Shown: positions 1 to 7,962 of the stretch, in pieces
Numbering within the stretch: the first letter of the stretch is position 1
Layout: every line of letters begins with the position of its first letter
NCBI GenBank assembly: GCA_945870025.1
Contig: CAMBQN010000003.1
Span: forward strand, 1-64,000
From: Akkermansia muciniphila
GTDB taxonomy: Bacteria; Verrucomicrobiota; Kiritimatiellia; RFP12; JAAYNR01
Direction: 5' to 3'
Length of the DNA: 64,000 nucleotides
Made by a program: the position numbers and the translations under genes
The notes under the pieces: generated by a model
What the model saw: only the letters and a program-made list of their open reading frames with translations
What the model was told of the DNA's origin: nothing
Databases searched by the model: none

Positions 1-307
1 CAAATCGACTGAAGCGACGACGGATTCTAATGTTGGTGCATACAAGTGCTGTTAACCCCGGAGCAAAAACATGAAAATGAAAACCACCCCTAACGGGCGG
101 ATCGGGAGAATGTTGTCTCTTGACTCCGGCACTGGAATGAGTGTCCCCGAGATCCTGCCGGTCCCCGAGATCCTGTGTTCAGTGTTCAGTGTTCAGGTTT
201 CATAGACACAGATTCACTGTCCCCGCGGCCCCCTAGTCCCCGCGGCCCCCTAAAAGCAAAAACCCTCGCATTTCGTAGGAAATACGAGGGTTTTATCGAC
301 CAAGAAC
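1..307. other. Intergenic start of window with short tandem duplications
   Basis: No convincing gene is seen. A short ATG frame at 71-202 runs through duplicated DNA and has no recognisable features. The stretch holds a tandem duplication of GTCCCCGAGATCCTG (143-157 and 161-175), three copies of TGTTCAG (176-196) and a tandem duplication of TCCCCGCGGCCCCCTA (220-235 and 237-252), followed by the tRNA terminator hairpin. Confidence 0.6.
252..294 (-). terminator. Rho-independent terminator downstream of tRNA-Pro
   Basis: A perfect stem pairs AAAACCCTCG with CGAGGGTTTT around a short loop, and on the minus strand it is followed by T-rich sequence. It lies about 14 bases beyond the CCA end of the tRNA gene, as expected for its terminator. 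Confidence 0.75.
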
Positions 308-384
308 TGGTCGGGGAGGGGGGATTTGAACCCCCGACTTTTTGGTCCCGAACCAAACGCGCTACCAGGCTGCGCTACTCCCCG
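308..384 (-). tRNA. tRNA-Pro (anticodon CGG)
   Basis: On the minus strand a complete 77-nt cloverleaf can be folded. The 7-bp acceptor stem pairs CGGGGAG with CTCCCCG. The D-loop contains AGCCTGGTAGC. The anticodon stem-loop is TTTGG-TTCGGGA-CCAAA, which places CGG as anticodon. The T-arm carries GGTTCAAATCC, and the discriminator A is followed by an encoded CCA (308-310). The loop sequence matches bacterial tRNA-Pro. It reads CCG codons, which suits this GC-rich genome. Confidence 0.95.
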
Positions 385-497
385 ATGACCGTGTGAGGTC
401 AAGAAGTCATGTACAATAGCCGAAACCGGCGGTTACGTCAAAAAGAATCTTTAACTCGTTGACCCGCTCGCCTTCTGCCTTTACAATCATCGGCGTC

Positions 498-1478
498 ATG
501 GATTTCCCCGTTTATTCGCTGATTTTCAAACCGGTCTACAAGAACTATGTCTGGGGCGGCGCCCGCATCGGGTCGGCGTTCGGCCGCCGGGACGTGCCGC
601 CGGTCTGTGCCGAATCGTGGGAGCTGTCGGCGCATGCCGACGGTCTGAGCCGCGTCACCACCGGCCCGCTCGCCGGACTCTCCCTCGCGGATCTGACCCT
701 GTGCCACGGTGCCGCGCTGGTCGGTGCCCGCGCCCCCAATCCCACCCGCTTCCCCTTACTCTTCAAGCTGATCGATGCCCGTGAACGGCTCAGCGTGCAG
801 GTCCACCCCACGGCCGCGAACGCGGCACGGCTGGGCGGCGACCCCAAGACAGAGATGTGGATGGTTCTGGACAGCACACCCGGCGCGTCGATTCATGTCG
901 GACTGAAACCCGGCGTCGGCCCGGACGATCTGCGCCACGCCCTCGAAACGAAACAGGCGGGCGGCTGCCTGAACACGCTGGCCGTCCGCGCCGGCGATGC
1001 CATCCTGATTCCCGGCGGACAGGTCCACGCGATCGGCGCCGGCTGTCTGATCTATGAGGTCCAACAAAATTCAAACACCACCTACCGCCTCTATGACTGG
1101 GACCGCCTCGGCAGCGACGGCCAACCCCGTCCTCTCCATATCGCGGAGGCGCTGGCGGTGATTGACTGGACGCTCCCCGCGCCGAAACTGATCCGCACGG
1201 GTGCCGACGGGACGGCGATCAACGTCTGGCACGACGTCCTGTCCAGCCCGTTCTTCCGCATGCGCCGCATCCGCCTCGAAAAAACCGAGACGGTGATCCG
1301 CGACAGCGGGAGCTTTCAGGCGCTTTTTGTCAGCTCCGGCACGGCCTCCGCCACCGTCGAAGGCGTGACCGCCGCCCTCCCGTGTGGCACGAGCTGCCTG
1401 ATTCCGGCGGCGGCTTCCGGCTGCACGATCACTCCCCATGACACCGCAACCCTGTTACTGACTACGTTACCCTTATGA
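498..1478 (+). CDS. manA: Mannose-6-phosphate isomerase, class I
   Basis: Interconverts mannose-6-phosphate and fructose-6-phosphate in the cytosol, feeding GDP-mannose and other sugar nucleotides. At 326 residues it matches the short Bacillus-type class I family. Visible family motifs are YVWGG near the N-terminus, the zinc-site segment VQVHP (Gln and His ligands), KTEMW (Glu ligand) and PGGQVHAIG (His ligand), followed by EVQQNSNTTYRLYDWDR. The ORF could start upstream at 459, but the family N-terminus begins at the ATG at 498. It overlaps the following protease gene by four bases (ATGA), so the two are translationally coupled. With the downstream GT4 gene this suggests an operon partly concerned with glycan synthesis. 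Confidence 0.9.
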   Translation: MDFPVYSLIFKPVYKNYVWGGARIGSAFGRRDVPPVCAESWELSAHADGLSRVTTGPLAGLSLADLTLCHGAALVGARAPNPTRFPLLFKLIDARERLSVQVHPTAANAARLGGDPKTEMWMVLDSTPGASIHVGLKPGVGPDDLRHALETKQAGGCLNTLAVRAGDAILIPGGQVHAIGAGCLIYEVQQNSNTTYRLYDWDRLGSDGQPRPLHIAEALAVIDWTLPAPKLIRTGADGTAINVWHDVLSSPFFRMRRIRLEKTETVIRDSGSFQALFVSSGTASATVEGVTAALPCGTSCLIPAAASGCTITPHDTATLLLTTLPL

Positions 1479-2263
1479 TCAAATCATCCTATGAAATCGC
1501 GCGGCCGTTCGGCATTCCGATCCGGCTGGATATGTCGCTAATCATTCTGCTGTTCTTTTTCGTCAGCGACTCGGGTTCTCCGTTTTACGGACTGGCCGCA
1601 GGTGTCGCGCTGCTGCTTTCGATCACGCTGCATGAACTGGGCCACAGCCTCGTGGCCATGGCCTTCGGGTGCCGGGTGCGCGACATCACGCTGATGATGA
1701 TGGGCGGCTGCGCGACGCTCCTGAACATGCCGCGCAAAGCCTGGCAAGAGTTTCTGGTCGCCGCAGCCGGGCCAGCGGTCAGCCTGTCGCTAGGCTTCTC
1801 CGGATTGTGGATGGTCCACCACATCCCCTTTTCTGATTCTGTGGCTGGCTTCATCTACAACCAGATCGGATGGCTCAACATCGTGCTCGGCATTTTCAAC
1901 CTGCTGCCCGCCTTTCCGATGGACGGCGGACGAATCTTGCGCGCGATCTTGCAGCAATTTTTCATGTCGCGCCTCAAGGCCACATGGATCGCCGTGCGCG
2001 TCGGCCAGCTCGTGGCGTTGCTGATGGCGGTTTCGGTGGGGTATTCCTTTCTGAGCGGGAACGCACATGGGTTCATGCTGATTCGTCTGCTCATCGCCTA
2101 TTTCATCTACCGCGCGGCGGGGCAGGAGTATCAAGCGGTTCTCGCCGAGTCGCGGCAGAATGGCCCGTTCGACGGCTTCAACGGGCCGCCCGGCGACGAG
2201 GTGCGCATCTCGCCGCCGCCCTACCGCTCAGGCCGCGAATGGACCGATATCAAACGACTGTGA
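1475..2263 (+). CDS. Site-2 protease family (M50) membrane metalloprotease
   Basis: An intramembrane zinc metalloprotease of the M50/SpoIVFB-like group, 262 aa, expected in the inner membrane and likely cleaving a membrane-bound substrate. The zinc-binding motif LHELGHSL lies near residue 55. The third-ligand motif FPMDGGRIL is near residue 148. Several hydrophobic segments surround both motifs, and no PDZ or CBS domain is visible, unlike the RseP orthologue elsewhere in this window. It starts inside the stop codon of manA and ends 4 bases before the glycosyltransferase start. The substrate cannot be predicted from the sequence. Confidence 0.85.
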   Translation: MIKSSYEIARPFGIPIRLDMSLIILLFFFVSDSGSPFYGLAAGVALLLSITLHELGHSLVAMAFGCRVRDITLMMMGGCATLLNMPRKAWQEFLVAAAGPAVSLSLGFSGLWMVHHIPFSDSVAGFIYNQIGWLNIVLGIFNLLPAFPMDGGRILRAILQQFFMSRLKATWIAVRVGQLVALLMAVSVGYSFLSGNAHGFMLIRLLIAYFIYRAAGQEYQAVLAESRQNGPFDGFNGPPGDEVRISPPPYRSGREWTDIKRL

Positions 2264-2267
2264 TGAA

Positions 2268-3410
2268 ATGCCGCACCCCCGATTTGCATATAACGCGCTG
2301 ACCCTGCGCAAAGCCTACTCGGGCGTGGAAAACACGATTCACGGGTTTATCCGCGCGTGGGCGGCGCACGGTCCTGAGGTGTTGCGTGTCTACGCGCCTG
2401 TCCGGACGCCGTTGCCCGTGCCGGAGTCGTCGCAGGTTGACGTGTGCGCGGTCCGCCTTCCGACCTCCTCGCGGCTGGCGCGGATCGTCTGGGAACATAC
2501 GCGGCTGCCGCGCCGTCTGCGGCAGGACCAGGCCGCGCTGCTGCACGCGCCCGCCTATATCGCGCCGATGGCCTCGCCGTGTCCGGTGGTGCTAACCGTT
2601 CACGATCTTCACGTGTTAACCCATCCAGACTGCTGCACTTTCGAAAACCGACTTTACTACCGTCTCTTCCTCCCCCGCTCGATTCGCCGGGCCGCAGCGA
2701 TCATCGTCTACTCGGAACACATCCGCCGGATCGTCGCGGCGCGCTATCCGGAGCAGGCGAATCGCATCGCGCTGATCCCGCCCGGCGTCGATCCCGATCT
2801 GGCGCCCGTCAGCGACCCGGCACGACTCGATGCCGTGCGCGCCGCCTGGCGTCTGCCCGGCCGGTTCATCCTGTTTGTCGGCGATCTCGCCCCACGCAAA
2901 AACCTCCCCCGTCTGCTGGAGGCCTTCGCGCGCCTGATCGCCGAACAGCCTGACCGGAGCGATCTGCATCTGGTGCTCGCCGGGGAGGGGGGACGGAACC
3001 GTGTCCCGATGGACGCCCTGTGTGCGCGGCTTGGAGTGGCTGATCGCGTTCACGCGCTCGGCTATGTGCCGCGCGCCGATCTCCCGGCGCTGTACAGCCT
3101 GGCGGCGGTGCTGGCGTTTCCTTCGCTCGACGAGGGATTCGGACTCCCCGCGCTCGAAGCGCTGGCCTGCGGCTGTCCCGTGGTTTGCACGCCGGGCGGC
3201 GCGTCCGAGATTTGCGGTCCGGCGGCGGCGTGCTGCGATCCGCTCGACACCGCCTCGATCACCCGCGCGCTGGCGAGGCAACTGGATGATCCCCTGCCCC
3301 GTCCGGCTCGCGCCGAAGCCGGGTTCGCCCGGCTCGCCCGTTACGCGTGGCCCACCTGCGTGGCCGCAACAGCCGCACTGTATCGCGACGTGTGTGCGCG
3401 CAACGGTTAG
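2268..3410 (+). CDS. Glycosyltransferase family 4 (GT-B fold)
   Basis: A retaining GT-B glycosyltransferase of 380 aa that probably transfers a sugar from a nucleotide sugar to a glycan or lipid acceptor on the cytosolic face of the membrane. The C-terminal half has the GT4 signature: FVGDLAPRKNLPRLLEAF near residues 203-220, then DLPALYSLAAVLAFPSLDEGFGLPALEALACG with the nucleotide-sugar-binding E-x7-E around residue 290. The start at 2268 follows the upstream stop by 4 bases. The longer ORF from 2160 only reads through the upstream gene in another frame. It forms a three-gene operon with manA and the site-2 protease. Acceptor and donor are unknown. Confidence 0.85.
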   Translation: MPHPRFAYNALTLRKAYSGVENTIHGFIRAWAAHGPEVLRVYAPVRTPLPVPESSQVDVCAVRLPTSSRLARIVWEHTRLPRRLRQDQAALLHAPAYIAPMASPCPVVLTVHDLHVLTHPDCCTFENRLYYRLFLPRSIRRAAAIIVYSEHIRRIVAARYPEQANRIALIPPGVDPDLAPVSDPARLDAVRAAWRLPGRFILFVGDLAPRKNLPRLLEAFARLIAEQPDRSDLHLVLAGEGGRNRVPMDALCARLGVADRVHALGYVPRADLPALYSLAAVLAFPSLDEGFGLPALEALACGCPVVCTPGGASEICGPAAACCDPLDTASITRALARQLDDPLPRPARAEAGFARLARYAWPTCVAATAALYRDVCARNG

Positions 3411-3577
3411 GCGTTGTCAATAAATAACATTTACAAGATGAAGTCTCTTGCAGAATGGCCGCGAAAGAACGCAAAGAACGCAAAACAGGGAGTTTCTTTG
3501 TGTTCCTTGCGTTCTTTTGCGGCAACTCCGGGGGGGTGCACGAGGTTCAACTGTATAGGTTATTTGTTAACAGCGCC
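3410..3577. repeat. Palindromic intergenic element (MITE/REP-like) with GCAAAGAACGC core
   Basis: A large imperfect palindrome starts at the stop codon of the glycosyltransferase gene. The inner arms (3458-3523) pair GCCGCGAAAGAACGCAAAG with a near-perfect complement ending TTCTTTTGCGGC. The outer arms are also similar: TTGTCAATAAATAAC near 3414 is matched by the reverse complement TGTTAACAAATAACC of the right end. No transposase is present. It could be a non-autonomous mobile element or a bidirectional transcription-stopping hairpin. Confidence 0.6.
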
Positions 3578-3595
3578 TTAGCGCATGCAGCGGCG

Positions 3596-3801
3596 AATGA
3601 CACTTGCTTAAGGGGCTGTTTTCGGGGTCGGGGTCGGTATCGGTATCGGGGTCGATTTCTCCCGTCCTGTATTCACCATGGTCCTCATGCACAGCATACC
3701 CTCGCTGGCCGAGTTTCGTGAGCATCTGTCCAGTTTCTCGTGGCCAAACGCCATTCCGATCTTTTTTTCGACCCCGATACCGATACCGACCCCGACCCCG
3801 A
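3596..3801. repeat. Hexamer-arm hairpin element A
   Basis: Two 34-base arms (3622-3655 and 3768-3801) are perfect reverse complements of each other. Each consists of 6-bp words (GGGGTC, GGGGTC, GGTATC, GGTATC, GGGGTC). The 112-base centre (with GCATACCCTCGCTGGCCGAG) is shared with element B near 8.4 kb. The left edge carries AATGACACTTGCTTAAGG (3596-3613), which is also found in element D near 60.6 kb. ORF-track entries here are translations of the repeat. The rest of 3802-3946 holds a weak AGGCTAAA...TTTAGCCT hairpin (about 3850-3882) and no gene. Confidence 0.75.
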
Positions 3802-3946
3802 TTTTATCCGCTTTTCTTTGTCTTTCTCTTTCCGGCCAACGCCGGCAATCAGGCTAAAAATACGCGCGTGTTATTTAGCCTGCATTGCCTTGTTTGGCTT
3901 CTTTCACTCAACGCCTCAAAGCAAGCATTTTGAATCGATCTTCATA

Positions 3947-4894
3947 TCAGGTGAAGAAATAGCGAGTAAGGTGAAAAAAGACAGGGGCCGCAAAACAAAT
4001 AGAATCAATCCGATCCATGACGCCACCGTGTCCTTCAATGACCGTGCCATAGTCCTTAACGCCACGGTCGCGTTTGATGGCTGACATAACCAAGCCTCCA
4101 GCAAAGCCCATCAATGTGATCGCCAGCGACATTCCTGCGGATTGAAGAGGCGTAAAGGGCGTCGCCCACCATAGCCCGGCGCCTATCAAGGTTGCTGTCG
4201 TAATGCCGCCCAAGAACCCTTCCCATGTCTTGTTCGGGCTAATGTTCGGCGCAATCTTATTCCGGCCAAGCGTCTTCCCCCAGACGTATTGCAGGACATC
4301 GCTGATCTGGACCACCAGAACGAAAAAGAAGAGCAGTTTGCCGTTTTGCCCCTCGTATCCGGGAATCCCGAGAAAAATGATAGCCGGCGCGTGACTTACA
4401 CAGTACACACATACCATCAAACCCCATTGGATTTTTGCCGTACGCTCTAGGAAACGGTCACAATCGCCGCCTAACACACTCCGAATCGGCACGAACAGAA
4501 AAGCGTAGACTGGAATCATGATGGCAAAAAGCCCATACCAACCGGTCGCCACGAGCCAGTATTGCAGGGGCGTGATAACAAAAAAGACCCAGAACAACGT
4601 CCGGTGATCGCCGGCCTTGGTCGGCGTGAGCGTGATGAACTCCCTCAACGCCAGGAATGACGTCAGTCCGAACAGGATGACTGAGCCAATGCCCCCGGTC
4701 ATCATGGCCAACCCGAAAACGGCCACCATCATCCACCATGCCTTAATCCGAGCGTTCAGGTTTTGAACGGTCTTCAAGCCCTCGCCGCCCCGCATCCGTG
4801 TCCGCAAAAATTGGCCAACCACCGTGGCGCCAACCAGCAACGCCAGCACGCCGCCCACCAACCAAAGAGTCTCGGTATCGATTTTCATGTTCAT
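3947..4894 (-). CDS. Phosphatidate cytidylyltransferase (CdsA family), first copy
   Basis: Predicted to make CDP-diacylglycerol from phosphatidate and CTP at the inner membrane. The 315-aa protein has multiple hydrophobic segments and the C-terminal signature of the family: SPNKTWEGFLGG near residue 213, then SAIKRDRGVKDYGTVIEGHGGVMDRIDS near residue 270. Its start overlaps the acyltransferase stop by four bases (4891-4894), placing it third in an operon with a CDP-alcohol phosphatidyltransferase and a PlsC-like acyltransferase. A second CdsA lies at 24942-25823 among housekeeping genes, so this copy may serve a specialised phospholipid. This form pairs CdsA with its immediate upstream and downstream pathway enzymes. 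Confidence 0.9.
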   Translation of the reverse strand: MNMKIDTETLWLVGGVLALLVGATVVGQFLRTRMRGGEGLKTVQNLNARIKAWWMMVAVFGLAMMTGGIGSVILFGLTSFLALREFITLTPTKAGDHRTLFWVFFVITPLQYWLVATGWYGLFAIMIPVYAFLFVPIRSVLGGDCDRFLERTAKIQWGLMVCVYCVSHAPAIIFLGIPGYEGQNGKLLFFFVLVVQISDVLQYVWGKTLGRNKIAPNISPNKTWEGFLGGITTATLIGAGLWWATPFTPLQSAGMSLAITLMGFAGGLVMSAIKRDRGVKDYGTVIEGHGGVMDRIDSICFAAPVFFHLTRYFFT

Positions 4895-5493
4895 AGATCA
4901 CGCAGTTTCACGATATTTCGCCACGCTCGTTTAAGGAAAGCCGGCTTCGACTCCCCGTCCAGCAACTGAATCGGCGTGCCAAACGTCACACTGCCCAGCA
5001 GCGGGACCGGCAATACCTCACCCTTTGGCAAGATGCGATTGAGACTCTCCATGAAAACCGGCACCAATTCAACAGCCGGGCGCTTCAGCGCCAAATGGTA
5101 CAGTCCGCTCTTGAACGGCATGGGATCCGGCCCGGAGAAGCGTCCGCCCTCTGGAAAGATGATGATTGAACCCGTCTCATCCATGGCTTCAATAATCTGG
5201 CGGATGGGATTGTCATGGGCCGTCGGCCTCTTCCGCTCGATAAGAATCGCATGAAACACCTTCTCCGCTAGGTGCCGCCGAAGCCTTCCTGCCGCCCAAT
5301 AATCACGCGCGGCCACCGGTCTGGTCAACACTCGGACCTCAGGCGGCAGAACGGCCCACAGCACCAGAGCGTCCAGATTACTGGTGTGATTTGCAAAGTA
5401 GATCCTCTGCTTTGTGTCGGGCTCACAGTCCACCCACCGGACGTTCGCCCCACTGATCGTTCTCGCCAATAGCGCCAGCAGCTCCGCCGTCAT
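4891..5493 (-). CDS. 1-acyl-glycerol-3-phosphate acyltransferase-like (PlsC family)
   Basis: Likely acylates lysophosphatidate to phosphatidate, the substrate of the CdsA encoded next to it. The 200-aa protein has the two acyltransferase motifs: NHTSNLDAL (the NHx4D catalytic motif, near residue 33) and FPEGGRFSG (near residue 103). The ORF track extends to 5757, but the ATG at 5493 overlaps the upstream stop by four bases (ATGA), and the extension is only the phosphatidyltransferase gene in another frame. The protein is slightly shorter than typical PlsC and lacks an obvious N-terminal membrane helix. The assignment to the family is firm; the exact acceptor is inferred from context. Confidence 0.85.
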   Translation of the reverse strand: MTAELLALLARTISGANVRWVDCEPDTKQRIYFANHTSNLDALVLWAVLPPEVRVLTRPVAARDYWAAGRLRRHLAEKVFHAILIERKRPTAHDNPIRQIIEAMDETGSIIIFPEGGRFSGPDPMPFKSGLYHLALKRPAVELVPVFMESLNRILPKGEVLPVPLLGSVTFGTPIQLLDGESKPAFLKRAWRNIVKLRDL

Positions 5494-6149
5494 TTGGACT
5501 CTAACTCCTTCGCAATTCGACGAATACGTCGTGCGATCGTAACCAAGCATCCGGCGCTGATGACGCCCAGCGACGGATGGACGAGGTTGACTGGAGTGCT
5601 CGAAAATTCCAGCACTGCCATAACCACGCAGACTAATGTCAAAAGCGCCATGCGTTGGGGTTTCGCCATGGGTCCGATGAAATATTGAGCGGCTCCGGCC
5701 GATCCACCGAGTGCGCGGACATAGGCGGTAATAATGCTCAGCACCGCCGCCAGCCATCCCAGTGCATGCAGATACGCCGAGACTGGCAGGGCATAACTCG
5801 CGCCAACCAAGATCACGGCGTCGGAAAATCGATCCGGAAGTTCGTTGTATAGTTCGCCGGACTTCGTCTTGAAGCCGCCTTCGACGGCTACCATGCCATC
5901 GAAGAGATTACAAAGCAGGCGCAATTGAATAAAAACCCCAGCAGCAAGAAACAGCAGTCCCCTCCCAGAATGTTGTGTCATTAATCCTGCCACGACGAAT
6001 GCAACGCAAGCCATGCATGCGCTCACGAAACTCAGGATAGAAATCACGTTGGGCCGCAATCCGCACATCGCCAGCCACCGTGCCGTGGATTGTGCCCATT
6101 TCGTATCCCGAGAACTCAGCGGACGTCGCGTTATGTGCGCTTTTGTCAT
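5490..6149 (-). CDS. CDP-alcohol phosphatidyltransferase family protein
   Basis: Integral membrane enzyme, 219 aa, that would transfer a phosphatidyl group from CDP-diacylglycerol to an alcohol. The family motif is present in a modified form: LFDGMVA...GELYNELPDRFSD, keeping the DG and the final D-x3-D pattern. The longer insertion and absence of the usual AR after DG suggest a subgroup rather than classical PgsA or PssA. It heads an operon with the PlsC-like and CdsA genes. Together the three could convert lysophosphatidate to a head-group phospholipid. The alcohol substrate is not predictable here. Confidence 0.8.
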   Translation of the reverse strand: MTKAHITRRPLSSRDTKWAQSTARWLAMCGLRPNVISILSFVSACMACVAFVVAGLMTQHSGRGLLFLAAGVFIQLRLLCNLFDGMVAVEGGFKTKSGELYNELPDRFSDAVILVGASYALPVSAYLHALGWLAAVLSIITAYVRALGGSAGAAQYFIGPMAKPQRMALLTLVCVVMAVLEFSSTPVNLVHPSLGVISAGCLVTIARRIRRIAKELESK

Positions 6150-6176
6150 AATTAATGCCTGGCTAACGTTCGCCCC

Positions 6177-7148
6177 TCATATTGATTTCAAGGCTTCAAA
6201 AACCGCAATCACAACCTTAGACATCCGCTTGTAGTCCAGGCGATCGGCCGTGTCGCCACTCGTATGATACTCCCTGTTTCTGTAGAACGCCGTATCGGTG
6301 ATCATGAGCGCATCGAGGCCGAGAGGCCAGTAGTTGCTATGATCCGAGAAATCAATGCCCGGAAAGAAGGCTGGAGCCCGAATGGAGTACACGGGAAGGT
6401 CTGTCGCTCCCTTCATTCCCATCTTCACGTTCTTGACCCACCGGCCTTGGTCCCAGCGCCCGACGACGGCGATGAAGTTTCCTCTGCTTGGGTAGATCAG
6501 CTTTAGCAACAGTGAGGGGTATGACTGTGAACCCTTCGTGTTGTTAAAGTACCCGACCATCTCCAGCACGATCACGCCAACGATCTCATCCTTCTCGGCG
6601 GAGATGCTTTCTGCATGGACAGCGCTCCCCATCAGTGGCGTTCGGAAGAATGGTGGTTCCTCAAGAACATACGCGACAAGCTCTATCTCCCTTTCCGGGG
6701 GGGTTCTCCCCAGCAGATAACTGAGTTCTATAAGAGCAGCCACGCCACTTGCATTGTCATCCGCACCTGGTGTATCGCCACAGGCGTCGTAGTGCGCGCC
6801 TACAACAAGCTTGGATCCGTTCCCAACTCCGAATCGCGCGATCACATTGCGGTACTGTCGCCCGTGGGCTGGGACGGTTTGGAACTGTACAACAGCGCCG
6901 GCTTTCGTGAAGTGATCGCCGATATAGTCTGCACAGGTGCTCAGGTTGGCCTCGTTCTCCCAGTCTCTTGGATAGAACGTCTCGCTAAGCATTATCACGT
7001 GTGACCGCAACCGATCTGGAGCTACGGACGCCGACGAAAGTCGATTATTGCGGAACGAAGGCTGGGATATGAGACACCCAGTCACAGTGACGACGATCGC
7101 AACGGTGAACAGGATTCGCGTGGTAGATAGTAGGATGCGTCTTTTCAT
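6177..7148 (-). CDS. M28 family zinc aminopeptidase, predicted lipoprotein
   Basis: Predicted secreted zinc peptidase of the M28 type, 323 aa. Starting at 7148 gives MKRRILLST and a hydrophobic stretch ending VTVTGC, a good lipoprotein signal with Cys as the acylation site. An in-frame start at 7202 would add 18 residues before it. Metal-site motifs are GAHYDACGD (first His), PGADDNASGVAAL (bridging Asp), the EEPP segment (Glu pair) and DFSDHSNYWPLG (C-terminal His). It is probably anchored in the envelope and trims peptides from nutrients or surface proteins. It lies 27 bases upstream of the CDP-alcohol phosphatidyltransferase but is functionally unrelated. Confidence 0.85.
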   Translation of the reverse strand: MKRRILLSTTRILFTVAIVVTVTGCLISQPSFRNNRLSSASVAPDRLRSHVIMLSETFYPRDWENEANLSTCADYIGDHFTKAGAVVQFQTVPAHGRQYRNVIARFGVGNGSKLVVGAHYDACGDTPGADDNASGVAALIELSYLLGRTPPEREIELVAYVLEEPPFFRTPLMGSAVHAESISAEKDEIVGVIVLEMVGYFNNTKGSQSYPSLLLKLIYPSRGNFIAVVGRWDQGRWVKNVKMGMKGATDLPVYSIRAPAFFPGIDFSDHSNYWPLGLDALMITDTAFYRNREYHTSGDTADRLDYKRMSKVVIAVFEALKSI

Positions 7149-7219
7149 TTCTTTCGGGCGAACGTCAGCCGTCATGTTGAGGCGCGTTAGCGCCGATAAC
7201 ATGGACGGCTTGGTTCGGA

Positions 7220-7507
7220 CTATGCAGTCTTCGCGTGGGCATGTCGAAGTTCTTCCTCAACCTTCTCGGCGAGGAAGACCTTGAGCAGCGATTGGTAGGG
7301 CACGTCTCGCTTGTTTGCCAGCATCTTCAGGCCGACGAGGATGGACTCCGGCAGCCGCAGGGAGATCGACTTGGTAGATGGTTTCAGATTCGGGAAGACG
7401 GCCCGTTTTGCCTTGGACCAGTCGAGATACTCCGTGGAATCGTGCGTCGCCCAGAAATCCCGCTCTTCGTCCTCGTTCTTAAATGCTGGAATTCGCTTCT
7501 TGGTCAT
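7220..7507 (-). CDS. brnA: BrnA-type antitoxin
   Basis: The 95-aa protein matches BrnA antitoxins: an N-terminal toxin-contact part (PAFKNEDEERDFWATHDSTEYLDW) and a C-terminal ribbon-helix-helix part (STKSISLRLPESILVGLKMLANKRDVPYQSLLKVFL). It should neutralise the BrnT ribonuclease and repress their shared promoter as a dimer or tetramer. It overlaps the toxin gene by four bases and is translated second, the usual brnTA order. Family assignment is from pattern recognition and context. The symbol is assigned by family. Confidence 0.85.
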   Translation of the reverse strand: MTKKRIPAFKNEDEERDFWATHDSTEYLDWSKAKRAVFPNLKPSTKSISLRLPESILVGLKMLANKRDVPYQSLLKVFLAEKVEEELRHAHAKTA

Positions 7508-7803
7508 GATCTGTAAACCCTCCGTTCCTTGCGGCTCATGTCGCGAGCCGATACCACCCTCAGATGGCGGCCACGCATCGTGAATGCAACGAACAACTCT
7601 CGACCGTCGTTCGTTTGCCCCAGCGCATAGAACCGCCTTTCTGTGCCGGAATGACCCTGATCGTCACCCCAGAGAAGCGGGGTGTTGAAGAACACCTGCT
7701 CCGCCTCCAGAGGCGCTACGCCATGCCGCTTCCAGTTCTTCTCGCCGTTTCCTCCCGTCCAGTCGAAGCCTTCGAAGTCCGAAGCCGACACCATGTCTTT
7801 CAT
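7504..7803 (-). CDS. brnT: BrnT-type ribonuclease toxin
   Basis: The 99-aa protein fits the BrnT family of RelE-like ribonuclease toxins. The N-terminal FDWTGGNGEKNWKRHGV corresponds to the conserved W-D-x-x-K-x-x-x-N-x-x-KHGV region. The C-terminus has GQTNDGRELFVAFTMRG and RVVSARDMSRKERRVYRS, matching the typical ISAR-x-A-x-x-x-ER-x-x-Y end. BrnT cleaves mRNA and slows growth under stress. The pair sits between palindromic repeats and a decayed gene, typical of accessory DNA. A start at the Met of MVSASDF (9 bases later) is also possible. Confidence 0.85.
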   Translation of the reverse strand: MKDMVSASDFEGFDWTGGNGEKNWKRHGVAPLEAEQVFFNTPLLWGDDQGHSGTERRFYALGQTNDGRELFVAFTMRGRHLRVVSARDMSRKERRVYRS

Positions 7804-7962
7804 GGGAATATCGTATATGATGTCTGTATACGCGTCAAGATCGATTCAGACCCGTCGCCATGCGTTCTGTGTCGGCCGAATCGGGAATAGGGGGGAGCCC
7901 CGCAAGGGACGGGCCTTCCATCAGTCCAAGGGACGGGCCTTCCATCAGTCTCGACAAAGTCT
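7804..7962. repeat. Upstream region of brnT with 24-bp tandem duplication
   Basis: The unit beginning AAGGGACGGGCCTTCCATCA occurs twice in direct tandem (7904-7927 and 7928-7951). AT-richer DNA just upstream of brnT (about 7805-7835, ATCGTATATGATGTCTGTAT) is the likely toxin-antitoxin promoter, and TATATGATGTCTGTATA is partly palindromic, as expected for a BrnA operator. No gene is seen. Confidence 0.5.

Noticed and set aside
71-202. Short ORF near the window start (MKMKTTPNGRIGRMLS...)
   Set aside because: Runs through tandemly duplicated DNA and heptamer repeats, with no family resemblance; not enough support.
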